DNA from: an uncultured Bacteroidales bacterium
GTDB taxonomy: Bacteria; Bacteroidota; Bacteroidia; Bacteroidales; Paludibacteraceae
DNA: 14,538 bases
Direction of reading: 5' to 3'
Assembly: GCA_903873355.1 (NCBI GenBank)
Contig: CAIQOG010000337.1
Location: 1 to 14,538, forward strand
Numbering within the stretch: position 1 is the first letter of the stretch; the number at the start of each line of letters is the position of its first letter. Under the pieces are notes generated by a model. That model was given only the letters and a program-made list of their open reading frames with translations. It did not search any database and was not told where the DNA came from. This document shows, piece by piece, positions 7,486-14,173 of the stretch. Made by a program: the position numbers and the translations under genes.

Positions 7486-8913
7486 ATGAGACACGTTTTT
7501 TCCACAATTCTGATTTTACTATATTTATACACACTGATTACTATAATCTCAGTTTTAGTGTTAGAAAACCGCAATCCGGTCAAGTCAATTTCATGGGTTT
7601 TGGTGCTGTTGTTTTTACCTGTTCTCGGAATGTGGCTATATTTATTGTTTGGCCAGGATTACCGAAAGAAAAAAATAATTTCCAAGAAAAGCCTCCGACG
7701 TCAAAACGATAAGCAGAATGCTGCATTTGACATAGAAAAGATTAATCTTTTTGATGTTGAAAAAAACAAACTCAACCTTGTTAAACTTCTGTACAACAGT
7801 GGGGAAGCGATTGGGTACCCCAACAATAAAGTACAAATACTAACAAATGGTGAAGAAACTTTCGCTGCACTTTTTAAAGCGATTGATAATGCTAAGGATC
7901 ATATTCATATTCAGTTTTTTATTTTCGATGATGACAGAATTTCCAACAGTCTGCGCGAATTACTTATTCGAAAAGCCAAATCGGGTGTTCGGGTCAGAAT
8001 GATTTACGACTATTGGGGTAGTTTTAAATTGTCGAACAAATACCTCGAATCCCTGACTGATGCAGGCGTTTTTGTTAGCCCTTTTTTGCCGTTCCGATGG
8101 CAAATTTCCCGTACAAATAAAATTAATTACAGAAATCACCGTAAAGTTGTAGTTATAGATGGGAAAGAAGGTTTTATTGGTGGGTTAAATGTAGCTGATA
8201 GATACCGATATGGAAACGAACTTGGAATCTGGCGAGACACTTTTATTAAACTTGAAGGAGCTGCAGTTCACGGTCTTCAACAGCTATTTATTGTCGATTG
8301 GTATTTTGTAGATCGTAAATTGATAGAAGGATCAGAGTACTTCCCAAAGCCAAAATCTTATGGAAATAATTTAATTCAGATTGTAAGTAGCGGACCTGAT
8401 TCCGACTGGCCTGCGATTATGCATGGAATTGCATCTGCATTTATGTCAGCTTCTAAATATATTTATATACAATCTCCATACTTCATGCCGACAGATGAAA
8501 TTGCATGTTGCATTCAAATGGCTGCACTGGCTGGTATCGATGTGCGCTTGATGATACCTGTGAAATCTGATTCTCATTTTTCAGATGCAAGTACAGCAAG
8601 TTATCTTGAAAAAACTCTCGAAGCCGGTGTCAGAGTTTATCATTATAAAGACGGATTTTTACACAGTAAGGCCATTGTGATAGACGATATTATTTCCATT
8701 GTGGGTTCAAGTAATATGGATGAACGCAGTTTTAGTCAAAATTTCGAAGCAAATGCCTTTATTTATGACCAAGAAACGGCGGGTAGTTTGAGAAATCTTT
8801 TCATTAAAGATATAGAAAATTGTGAAGAACTAACATTGGAGGTTTGGGCAAACAGAAACAGAGAACAAAAACTAAAAGAATCATTTGCGCGACTTTTCAG
8901 TCCGTTATTGTGA
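7486..8913 (+). CDS. cls: Cardiolipin synthase (phospholipase D family)
   Basis: Condenses two phosphatidylglycerol molecules into cardiolipin and glycerol at the inner membrane. It is 475 residues, typical of ClsA-type enzymes. Two N-terminal membrane helices (about 4-26 and 36-56, PLDc_N domain) are followed by two phospholipase D domains. Both HKD motifs are intact: His218, Lys220 and Asp225 in HRKVVVIDG, and His393, Lys395 and Asp400 in HSKAIVIDD. Each is followed by the usual G-G/S-x-N segment (GGLN, GSSN). It begins 15 bases after ribD and is probably co-transcribed, although the functions are unrelated. No hairpin follows; a tRNA promoter begins within 30 bases of its stop. Confidence 0.94.
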   Translation: MRHVFSTILILLYLYTLITIISVLVLENRNPVKSISWVLVLLFLPVLGMWLYLLFGQDYRKKKIISKKSLRRQNDKQNAAFDIEKINLFDVEKNKLNLVKLLYNSGEAIGYPNNKVQILTNGEETFAALFKAIDNAKDHIHIQFFIFDDDRISNSLRELLIRKAKSGVRVRMIYDYWGSFKLSNKYLESLTDAGVFVSPFLPFRWQISRTNKINYRNHRKVVVIDGKEGFIGGLNVADRYRYGNELGIWRDTFIKLEGAAVHGLQQLFIVDWYFVDRKLIEGSEYFPKPKSYGNNLIQIVSSGPDSDWPAIMHGIASAFMSASKYIYIQSPYFMPTDEIACCIQMAALAGIDVRLMIPVKSDSHFSDASTASYLEKTLEAGVRVYHYKDGFLHSKAIVIDDIISIVGSSNMDERSFSQNFEANAFIYDQETAGSLRNLFIKDIENCEELTLEVWANRNREQKLKESFARLFSPLL

Positions 8914-8938
8914 TTCCAATTAAAAATCCACTTCCAGA

Positions 8939-8970
8939 TTTCCTCAAAATATTTTTTTTGATTACTTTTG
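8939..8970 (+). promoter_or_regulatory. Promoter of tRNA-Pro
   Basis: TACTTTTG at 8963-8970 is an exact TAnnTTTG -7 box. TTTC at 8939-8942 is one mismatch from the -33 box TTTG, with 20 bases between them. Transcription would begin some 10-15 bases before the mature tRNA 5' end at 8989. Confidence 0.7.
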
Positions 8971-8988
8971 TACCACCAAATTAAACCG

Positions 8989-9064
8989 CGGGATGTAGCT
9001 CAGCCCGGTTTAGAGTACTGGTCTGGGGGACCAGTGGTCGCAAGTTCGAATCTTGTCATCCCGA
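8989..9064 (+). tRNA. tRNA-Pro, anticodon GGG
   Basis: A full cloverleaf folds by hand. The acceptor stem is CGGGATG (8989-8995) with CATCCCG (9057-9063), perfect. The D stem is GCTC/GAGT with one G-U pair. The anticodon stem CTGGT/ACCAG (9018-9022, 9030-9034) holds the loop CTGGGGG with anticodon GGG at 9025-9027. The T stem and loop are GCAAG-TTCGAAT-CTTGT. The discriminator is A9064. The C1-G72 pair and start CGGG are typical of bacterial tRNA-Pro. CCA is not encoded; ACTGC follows, so the 3' end must be added by nucleotidyltransferase. It reads CCC and CCU codons. Confidence 0.97.
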
Positions 9065-9076
9065 CTGCTGAAAATG

Positions 9077-9112
9077 AAAGACTTACATGAAAGTGTAGGT
9101 CTTTTGTTTTTT
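9077..9112 (+). terminator. Intrinsic terminator of tRNA-Pro
   Basis: The 11-base stem AAAGACTTACA (9077-9087) / TGTAGGTCTTT (9094-9104) has one G-T pair, loop TGAAAG and a T-rich tail TTGTTTTTTAT. It lies 12 bases after the tRNA, in the right place and direction. Confidence 0.88.
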
Positions 9113-9333
9113 ATATGGGTAAAACAATGGTAAAACATTTGGTTCGATTTTTTCTATATTATTATCAGTAAATCGAAACAAATCCTTGGGATATATTTAT
9201 GTGTAGGGTTTCTTTGTTTCAATTTTAAAAAAGTAGGATAGGAAATTTAATAAATTAATTTTGCATTTCTTTATGATAGAAATTGAGATATTGAGAATTA
9301 AATAACTTTCATAACTGGAAAAAGCTCACATAC

Positions 9334-9414
9334 ATTGCCTTGTATAAATTATATTATCACACAATTATTGCCTTGTATAAATTGAAAATAATTACAATTA
9401 TTGCCTTGTAAAAA
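9334..9414 (+). repeat. Three 33-base-period repeats upstream of the ATPase gene
   Basis: ATTGCCTTGTATAAATT occurs at 9334-9350 and again, identical, at 9367-9383. The third copy at 9400-9414 reads ATTGCCTTGTAAAAA. Start-to-start spacing is exactly 33 in both intervals, about three helical turns. Copies 2 and 3 also share ACAATT just before the core. The third copy overlaps the -33 region of the downstream promoter. The bases between copies are poorly conserved, which favours repeated binding sites over a recent simple duplication. Confidence 0.85.
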
Positions 9415-9434
9415 CTACAAAATACTTATCTTTG
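9405..9434 (+). promoter_or_regulatory. Promoter of the AAA_14/DUF4143 ATPase gene with an internal dyad
   Basis: TATCTTTG at 9427-9434 is an exact TAnnTTTG -7 box, 29 bases before the ATG. CTTG at 9405-9408 is a three-of-four match to the -33 box, with a slightly short 18-base spacer. TTGTA (9406-9410) and TACAA (9416-9420) form a dyad with a 5-base centre lying between the two boxes, where a repressor would block transcription. Confidence 0.6.
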
Positions 9435-9463
9435 TCGCATAAACAATAAAAATACAATGCAAA

Positions 9464-10786
9464 ATGACATATTACAAGCGAGATATAGAAGAAGAATTGA
9501 TCCGTTGGAAGAATGATAAAGAAAGACAACCATTATTGATTAGGGGTGCACGACAGGTAGGGAAATCATCAGTCGTACGGAATTTCAGTAAGCAGTTTAA
9601 GAGTTATGTAGAAATAAATTTTGAACAAGATAGCGAATTAAAAAGTATTTTTGAAGGAAACTTGCGTCCAAAAAGTATTTGTGAAAAATTATCTGTTCTT
9701 TATGAAACGGCAATTATTCCAGGCGAAACACTTTTGTTTTTCGATGAAATTCAAAGCTGTTTACCTGCTATCTCTTCTTTACGTTTTTTTTATGAGCAAT
9801 ATTCCGAATTACATATCATTGCAGCAGGTTCACTTTTGGAGTTTGCATTGGCAGAACTACCCTCATACGGTGTAGGGCGGGTGAGTTCATTATTCCTTTA
9901 TCCCTTTTCATTTGCAGAGTTTTTACGGGCTGCAAATGCAGAACTACTTCGTAAAACCATTACTGAGGCTTCTCCTCAACAACCCTTGCCAGAAGTAATT
10001 CATACTAAAGCGTTGGAATTATATAAGCAGTTTTTGGTGTTGGGTGGTATGCCGAAAGTAATTTCCAGTTATTTTTCGGGTGGAGATTTATTGTCCTGTC
10101 AAAGAGTACTAGACGGCTTGATTTCTGCATACGAAGACGATTTTTCCAAATATAAAAAGAGGTCTTCACCATCGCTTATTCGTATGGTATTCAGATCGGT
10201 TATAGAACAGAATGGACAAAAGTTTGTATATAATAAAGCTTTGCCAGATGCCAATCAAATACAGGTAAAAGATGCACTAGAACTTCTAACTATGGCAGGT
10301 ATGATTATTCCAGTCACACATAGTGCTGCCAATGGAGTTCCATTAGGAGCAGAGATAAATCCAAAGATGCGGAAATTTATCGTTTTCGACTCTGGAATTT
10401 TTCAACGTATATTAGGATTGAAACTTTCGGAAGTATTACTAAAAAATGATTTTGAGTCTATAAATAAAGGTTCTCTTGCCGAATTAAACGTTGGATTGGA
10501 ATTAATAAAATCTGCATCATGCTATCAGCGACAAAATCTTTATTATTGGCATCGTGAAGCCAAAAGTAGTAATGCAGAGGTTGATTATATAATTCAGGTA
10601 GGCTCACAAATTTTACCAATAGAAGTAAAAGCGGGAACTAAAGGAAGTATGCAGAGCCTTAGAATTTTCATGGATTTAAAAAATACAGAGAAAGGTATTC
10701 GAATATCCCAAGAGAATTTTTCAGCCTATCAAAATATAGAGGTCTATCCACTTTATGCAGTTGCCAATCTACAAAATAATCAGTAA
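9464..10786 (+). CDS. ATP-binding protein, AAA_14 and DUF4143 domains
   Basis: A 440-residue P-loop ATPase of a family abundant in Bacteroidota and archaea, whose cellular role is not established. The N-terminal ATPase domain (about 20-170) has Walker A GARQVGKS with Lys34, Walker B LLFFDEIQ with Asp94 and Glu95, and a sensor-like AAGSLLEF at 120-127. The family-typical RVSSLFLYPFSFAEFL follows. The middle and C-terminus correspond to DUF4143. The C-terminal part has the pattern AEVDYII...IEVKAG (Asp374, Glu387, Lys389), which looks like a PD-(D/E)xK nuclease fold; whether it cuts DNA is unknown. It stands alone, between a tRNA gene and a terminator, with its own promoter and upstream repeats. 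There is no partner gene, integrase or transposase beside it. Confidence 0.9.
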   Translation: MTYYKRDIEEELIRWKNDKERQPLLIRGARQVGKSSVVRNFSKQFKSYVEINFEQDSELKSIFEGNLRPKSICEKLSVLYETAIIPGETLLFFDEIQSCLPAISSLRFFYEQYSELHIIAAGSLLEFALAELPSYGVGRVSSLFLYPFSFAEFLRAANAELLRKTITEASPQQPLPEVIHTKALELYKQFLVLGGMPKVISSYFSGGDLLSCQRVLDGLISAYEDDFSKYKKRSSPSLIRMVFRSVIEQNGQKFVYNKALPDANQIQVKDALELLTMAGMIIPVTHSAANGVPLGAEINPKMRKFIVFDSGIFQRILGLKLSEVLLKNDFESINKGSLAELNVGLELIKSASCYQRQNLYYWHREAKSSNAEVDYIIQVGSQILPIEVKAGTKGSMQSLRIFMDLKNTEKGIRISQENFSAYQNIEVYPLYAVANLQNNQ

Positions 10787-10961
10787 TTTTTTTAATTTAA
10801 TACTATCGATGATAAATGCTGTAGATTGACAAATAAACTGCGCTAAATTTTTGCATAGACAATTCATAAATCATAAAAAAATGATGTTCATCATAACCAA
10901 AACGTCAAAGTTAAGGTGATTCATTTATTTGACATAGTCCGAACTATCATATCCTAATATC

Positions 10962-11004
10962 AAGAAAGAATGTCTGAGTCATAACCAAACATTCTTTCTT
11001 TTTC
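10962..11004. terminator. Hairpin terminator between convergent ATPase and phosphohexomutase genes
   Basis: The perfect 12-base stem AAGAAAGAATGT (10962-10973) / ACATTCTTTCTT (10989-11000) has a 15-base loop and then TTTTC, giving a plus-strand T tail. It is also placed to terminate the convergent minus-strand gene's opposite neighbour. The arms and both loop edges match the hairpin at 13797-13831. Confidence 0.82.
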
Positions 11005-11024
11005 TAAATAATAAATTGAGAGTT

Positions 11025-12530
11025 TCAGAAAACGCTTGTTTTTAAGCCATGAAAATCCTGCAATAATATCTCTAGTTTTGTTGCAATGATTTCAACGCCA
11101 CCTTCTATATCAGATTCAATATTCAATGGCATTACCGGATCATGTAAAGACAACCGTAGCAAAAACCACCCTTTCTCGTTAGCTGAAGTACAACGAACTC
11201 TTAATCCTTCATAATTAGGAGAAACTACTTCCCAATCCTCAATCTGTATAACTTTCTTTTCGAGTTCAACTAAAACCTGTTTTCCGTAATTTCCAAAATC
11301 ATCTGCAGAAATATTAAAGCGGAATTCTCTACTCTCAACAGGTTGTTCCAACTTTGTTATCAAATCAGTCAGCGTACAGCCTTTGGCATTCAGTTTTGCC
11401 ATTTCTACCAGTAGTTTGGCAACCAGATATGCTCCGTCGTCAAGAAAATAATTCTCTTTTAAAGCAGCATGACCCGAAGTTTCGATGGCAAGCCAGCTTT
11501 CTTCTCCAAGTGTATTCAGTCTGATTGACTCATTAATCACATTTTTATAGCCACGTTGGAAGCGGTAATGTTTGCCTTTTAAATTTTCTTCAATAAATTT
11601 TGTAAGACCATCCGAAGTAATAGAATCGGTTACTATGGTGCTTCCTGGATGCTCTTCAAGTATAACAGCTGAAATCATGGCTATCAATGTATTCCTATTT
11701 ACCGGATTTCCTTTAGCATCAACAATGGCCGATCGATCTACATCGGTGTCAAAAATAACTCCAAGGTCGGCTTTCTCTCTCACTACTGCATCACAAATGG
11801 ATTGCATAGCTTCTTTGTCTTCGGGATTTGGCACATGATTAGGGAAGTTTCCATCGGGGTATAAAAACTGACTTCCACTTGTATCAGCTCCAAGCTGATC
11901 GAGTACTTTTGAAGCAAAAAAACCACCTGCACCGTTGCCTGCATCCACACTGATTTTCAATCCTTGAAGCGGTTTCTCATAATTAGATATAATATTGGCC
12001 TTTTTACGAATATAATCAACTAAAAATGAGGAGTATTCATCAATAAAACTCCATGTTTCCACATGAAATATATTTCCATCTGAATTATATTCTTTTTCTT
12101 CTGCAATTCTCAGAATTTCAGAAATGTCTTTTTTATCAAGACCACCTTTGTTTGTGAAAAACTTGAAACCATTTCGATTAAATGGTAAATGGCTGGCAGT
12201 AATCATTACTCCCGCCGTAACTGACTTTTTATCGGAAACAGTTGTCATAAACATGGCAGGGGTAGATGCCAATCCACAATCAAATACGATTGCTCCGGCT
12301 TCGCACAATCCTGCAATAAATGCTTCTTTTAATACCAAACCCGAAATACGTGAATCTGTACCAACAGATATGGACACATTTTGGGGGGAAGTAGAATTCC
12401 TTAGCCACTGCACAAATGAATTTCCCAATACCAGAGCAACTTCTGGAGTCAAATTCGCTGTTTCCCCTACCACTCCTTCTATGGCAACTCCACGAATATC
12501 CGATCCGTTTTGTAATTTTTTCCAATTCAT
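11025..12530 (-). CDS. Phosphohexomutase (phosphoglucomutase/phosphomannomutase superfamily)
   Basis: Alpha-D-phosphohexomutase, interconverting a hexose 1-phosphate and 6-phosphate through a phosphoserine. It is 501 residues. Catalytic Ser113 lies in TASHLPFNRNG, where most relatives have TASHNP. The metal loop is DTDVDR (261-266) instead of the common DGDxDR. Sugar-binding loops GYKNVI (327-332) and ETSGH (350-354) are present, and the C-terminal phosphate loop is around LRVRCTSANEKG. I recall the HLP variant from Bacteroidota and plant-chloroplast relatives. Substrate (glucose or mannose) cannot be assigned, so no symbol is given. It lies 58 bases downstream of fucO in the same direction and may share its transcript. 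Confidence 0.9.
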   Translation of the reverse strand: MNWKKLQNGSDIRGVAIEGVVGETANLTPEVALVLGNSFVQWLRNSTSPQNVSISVGTDSRISGLVLKEAFIAGLCEAGAIVFDCGLASTPAMFMTTVSDKKSVTAGVMITASHLPFNRNGFKFFTNKGGLDKKDISEILRIAEEKEYNSDGNIFHVETWSFIDEYSSFLVDYIRKKANIISNYEKPLQGLKISVDAGNGAGGFFASKVLDQLGADTSGSQFLYPDGNFPNHVPNPEDKEAMQSICDAVVREKADLGVIFDTDVDRSAIVDAKGNPVNRNTLIAMISAVILEEHPGSTIVTDSITSDGLTKFIEENLKGKHYRFQRGYKNVINESIRLNTLGEESWLAIETSGHAALKENYFLDDGAYLVAKLLVEMAKLNAKGCTLTDLITKLEQPVESREFRFNISADDFGNYGKQVLVELEKKVIQIEDWEVVSPNYEGLRVRCTSANEKGWFLLRLSLHDPVMPLNIESDIEGGVEIIATKLEILLQDFHGLKTSVF

Positions 12531-12588
12531 ATTATTAGTATTGCTTTGTAAATCTGAGTTTAATCTCTTTGTTCATTGTTTGTTATAA

Positions 12589-13749
12589 TCAAAATGCTTT
12601 TTTGTAGAGATTTAATATCTCAGCCAATGTTACATCCCGAGGATTTCCGGGTGTACAAATATCATTATAAGCTGATAGAGCAAGTTTTTCTAAACTTTCT
12701 TCGGTTACATTCAAGTCCCGCAATCTTTCGGGAATTCCTACTTTTATTGCCAATGCTTTTACTGCATCAACAGCTGCATGTGCTGACTCTATTTTACTAT
12801 ATCCAAAGGTATTAACACCCATTATTTTTGCAATGTTACCATATTTTTCAATACAAGAAGTTGCATTGTACTTCATAACAATTGGTAATAACAGTGCATT
12901 GGCCACTCCGTGAGGTATATCGAAATATGCACCAAGTGGATGCGCCATACCGTGTACTAATCCCAAACCTACATTCGAGAATCCCATTCCGGCAATATAT
13001 TGAGCCAATGCCATACCTTCACGGGCTTCTATGTTTGAAGGATTTTCAACCGCAACAGGCAAATATTTTGCTATCATCTCAATGGCTTTGAGTTCAAACA
13101 TGTCCGACAGCTCCCACGCACCTTTGGTTATGTAACCTTCAATAGCATGAGTCAATGCGTCCATACCGGTTGCAGCAGTTAAGCCTCTTGGCATACTTAG
13201 CATTAATTCTGCATCAACAATAGATAATATGGCAATATCATTAGGATCGACACACACCATTTTCTTTACGTTCTCTTCATCTGTAATTACATAATTGATG
13301 GTAACTTCAGCAGCAGTACCGGCGGTAGTTGGCAATGCAATGATGGGAATGGATTTATTTTTTGTGTTAGCAACACCTTCGAGTGAAACCACATCTGCAA
13401 ATTCCGGATTTGTGGCTATAATAGCAATGGCTTTTGCAGTGTCAATAGGTGAACCGCCACCGATAGCTACAATTACATCTGCTCCCGAAGCAGCAAATTC
13501 TGCACCTCCCAGTTTGACCTGCTTTACAGTAGGGTTTTGTTTTACATCTGAGAAAACAACAAATGGTATATTAGCACTATTAAGAACCGCTGTTACCTCA
13601 CCGGCTACACCGAATTTCACCAGATCGTTGTCCGTCACAACAAATACTTTTTTGAAACCGCGTTTATTAATCTCATCTGCCAAAACGTATCTGCTTCCTG
13701 CCCCGAAAAAGGACATCTCATTTAAAATAATTCTTTTAATTTCACTCAT
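12589..13749 (-). CDS. fucO: Lactaldehyde reductase (1,2-propanediol oxidoreductase)
   Basis: Group III iron-dependent alcohol dehydrogenase that reduces L-lactaldehyde from fucose or rhamnose breakdown to 1,2-propanediol with NADH. It is 386 residues against 383 in E. coli FucO, and very similar throughout: NPEFADV-SLEG, PTTAGTAAEVTINYVITDEE, the THAIEGYIT region and GMGFSNVGLGLVHGMAHPLG. The cofactor motif GGGSP is at 97-101. The iron ligands equivalent to E. coli Asp196, His200, His263 and His277 are Asp197, His201, His266 and His280. No fucose or rhamnose isomerase, kinase or aldolase is in the window. A terminator hairpin ends 50 bases upstream, so its promoter should lie in 13750-13798, though I find no good TAnnTTTG box there. 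Confidence 0.94.
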   Translation of the reverse strand: MSEIKRIILNEMSFFGAGSRYVLADEINKRGFKKVFVVTDNDLVKFGVAGEVTAVLNSANIPFVVFSDVKQNPTVKQVKLGGAEFAASGADVIVAIGGGSPIDTAKAIAIIATNPEFADVVSLEGVANTKNKSIPIIALPTTAGTAAEVTINYVITDEENVKKMVCVDPNDIAILSIVDAELMLSMPRGLTAATGMDALTHAIEGYITKGAWELSDMFELKAIEMIAKYLPVAVENPSNIEAREGMALAQYIAGMGFSNVGLGLVHGMAHPLGAYFDIPHGVANALLLPIVMKYNATSCIEKYGNIAKIMGVNTFGYSKIESAHAAVDAVKALAIKVGIPERLRDLNVTEESLEKLALSAYNDICTPGNPRDVTLAEILNLYKKAF

Positions 13750-13792
13750 AATTTTTATATAACAATTTATAATCTGATTTTAAATTAATATG

Positions 13793-13831
13793 GAAAAAGA
13801 AAGAATGTCTGAACAATTCAAACATTCTTTC
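13793..13831 (-). terminator. Hairpin terminator after the 55-residue protein gene
   Basis: The 10-base perfect stem (13799-13808 with 13822-13831, GAAAGAATGT/ACATTCTTTC) has a 13-base loop. Read on the minus strand it is followed by TTTTTCC. It lies between the 55-residue gene and fucO, so it should stop the former's transcript. It is nearly the same element as 10962-11004. Confidence 0.78.
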
Positions 13832-13872
13832 CTACCTAAAAAACTAATTATCAGAGAGAACATTAATTCATT

Positions 13873-14040
13873 TTAGACCTGATTTGATTTAAACGGATCA
13901 ATATTAAAATACTCAGGCGCATTTAGATTGGCTTCTCCAGGAGCTTTAGGAGGTGTTGATTCGAGTTGTAAAGCTATTTCGTTATCTAATTCTATACGTT
14001 CCACTTGTGGAGCAATATCGGTTTGTTCTTTTGTTTTCAT
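13873..14040 (-). CDS. 55-residue hypothetical protein next to a T9SS cargo gene
   Basis: A complete short frame runs from ATG at 14040 to TAA at 13873. It starts MKTKEQTDIAPQVERIELDN, contains EIALQLESTPPKAPGE and ends APEYFNIDPFKSNQV. It is acidic and proline-rich, with no signal peptide or membrane helix. The P-x-VExIELDNE opening recalls short Bacteroidales proteins of unknown role that begin with a K-P-x-(I/V)-E-hydrophobic pattern and lie beside surface-protein or exported-peptide genes; that is from memory and unproven. Support for coding: amino-acid composition is protein-like, the gene has its own terminator at 13793-13831, and it follows the T9SS gene by 133 bases on the same strand. 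It could be a small accessory protein or a peptide precursor. Confidence 0.72.
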   Translation of the reverse strand: MKTKEQTDIAPQVERIELDNEIALQLESTPPKAPGEANLNAPEYFNIDPFKSNQV

Positions 14041-14093
14041 AATACTTTGATTTTATTTTTGTTATTTCTAATTCGATTAATCTTCTCTTTCCC

Positions 14094-14119
14094 ACCACCC
14101 CTGAAAAGGAGAAGGTGGT
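14094..14119. other. Imperfect GC-rich hairpin in the T9SS-small gene gap
   Basis: ACCACC (14094-14099) pairs with GGTGGT (14114-14119), and inner CC with GG, leaving a 4-base bulge. It is much more GC-rich than its surroundings. No T-run follows in either direction, so it may be an attenuator, an mRNA-end stabiliser or a decayed repeat. Confidence 0.35.
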
Positions 14120-14173
14120 ACTTGAGAGTGTAAACAGAAATCGTTAAGGAATATTTAAAATATCAACTTTAAA

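Larger units (their letters stand above)
9065..9463. other. 399-base non-coding stretch between tRNA-Pro and the ATPase gene
   Basis: Very AT-rich, with no convincing coding frame. From left to right it holds the tRNA terminator (9077-9112), two GGTAAAACA words 11 bases apart (9118-9126, 9129-9137), an isolated TAATTTTG box at 9256-9263 followed by a ten-codon frame (9273-9305), three 33-base-spaced repeats (9334-9414) and the ATPase promoter (-7 at 9427). I searched for a copy of the tRNA 3' end that could mark an integration site and found none here or before 11025. Confidence 0.7.

Noticed and set aside
9118..9137. GGTAAAACA repeated at an 11-base interval just after the tRNA terminator
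   Set aside because: Only two short AT-rich copies, with no link to a promoter, gene or tRNA end; chance cannot be excluded.
10870..10894. ATCAT, ATGAT, ATCAT words that could form two alternative small hairpins after the ATPase gene
   Set aside because: Five-base AT-rich arms are too weak and frequent in such sequence to call a switch.
9065..11024. Integration site made by duplication of the tRNA-Pro 3' end
   Set aside because: I looked for a second copy of the T-arm and acceptor sequence (TTCGAATCTTGTCATCCCG) before 11025 and found none, and there is no integrase gene.
12124..12588. 154-residue plus-strand frame opposite the phosphohexomutase
   Set aside because: It is antisense to a gene with clear active-site motifs and has no recognisable domain; the same holds for 13295-13762 opposite fucO and 5811-6122 opposite prmC.
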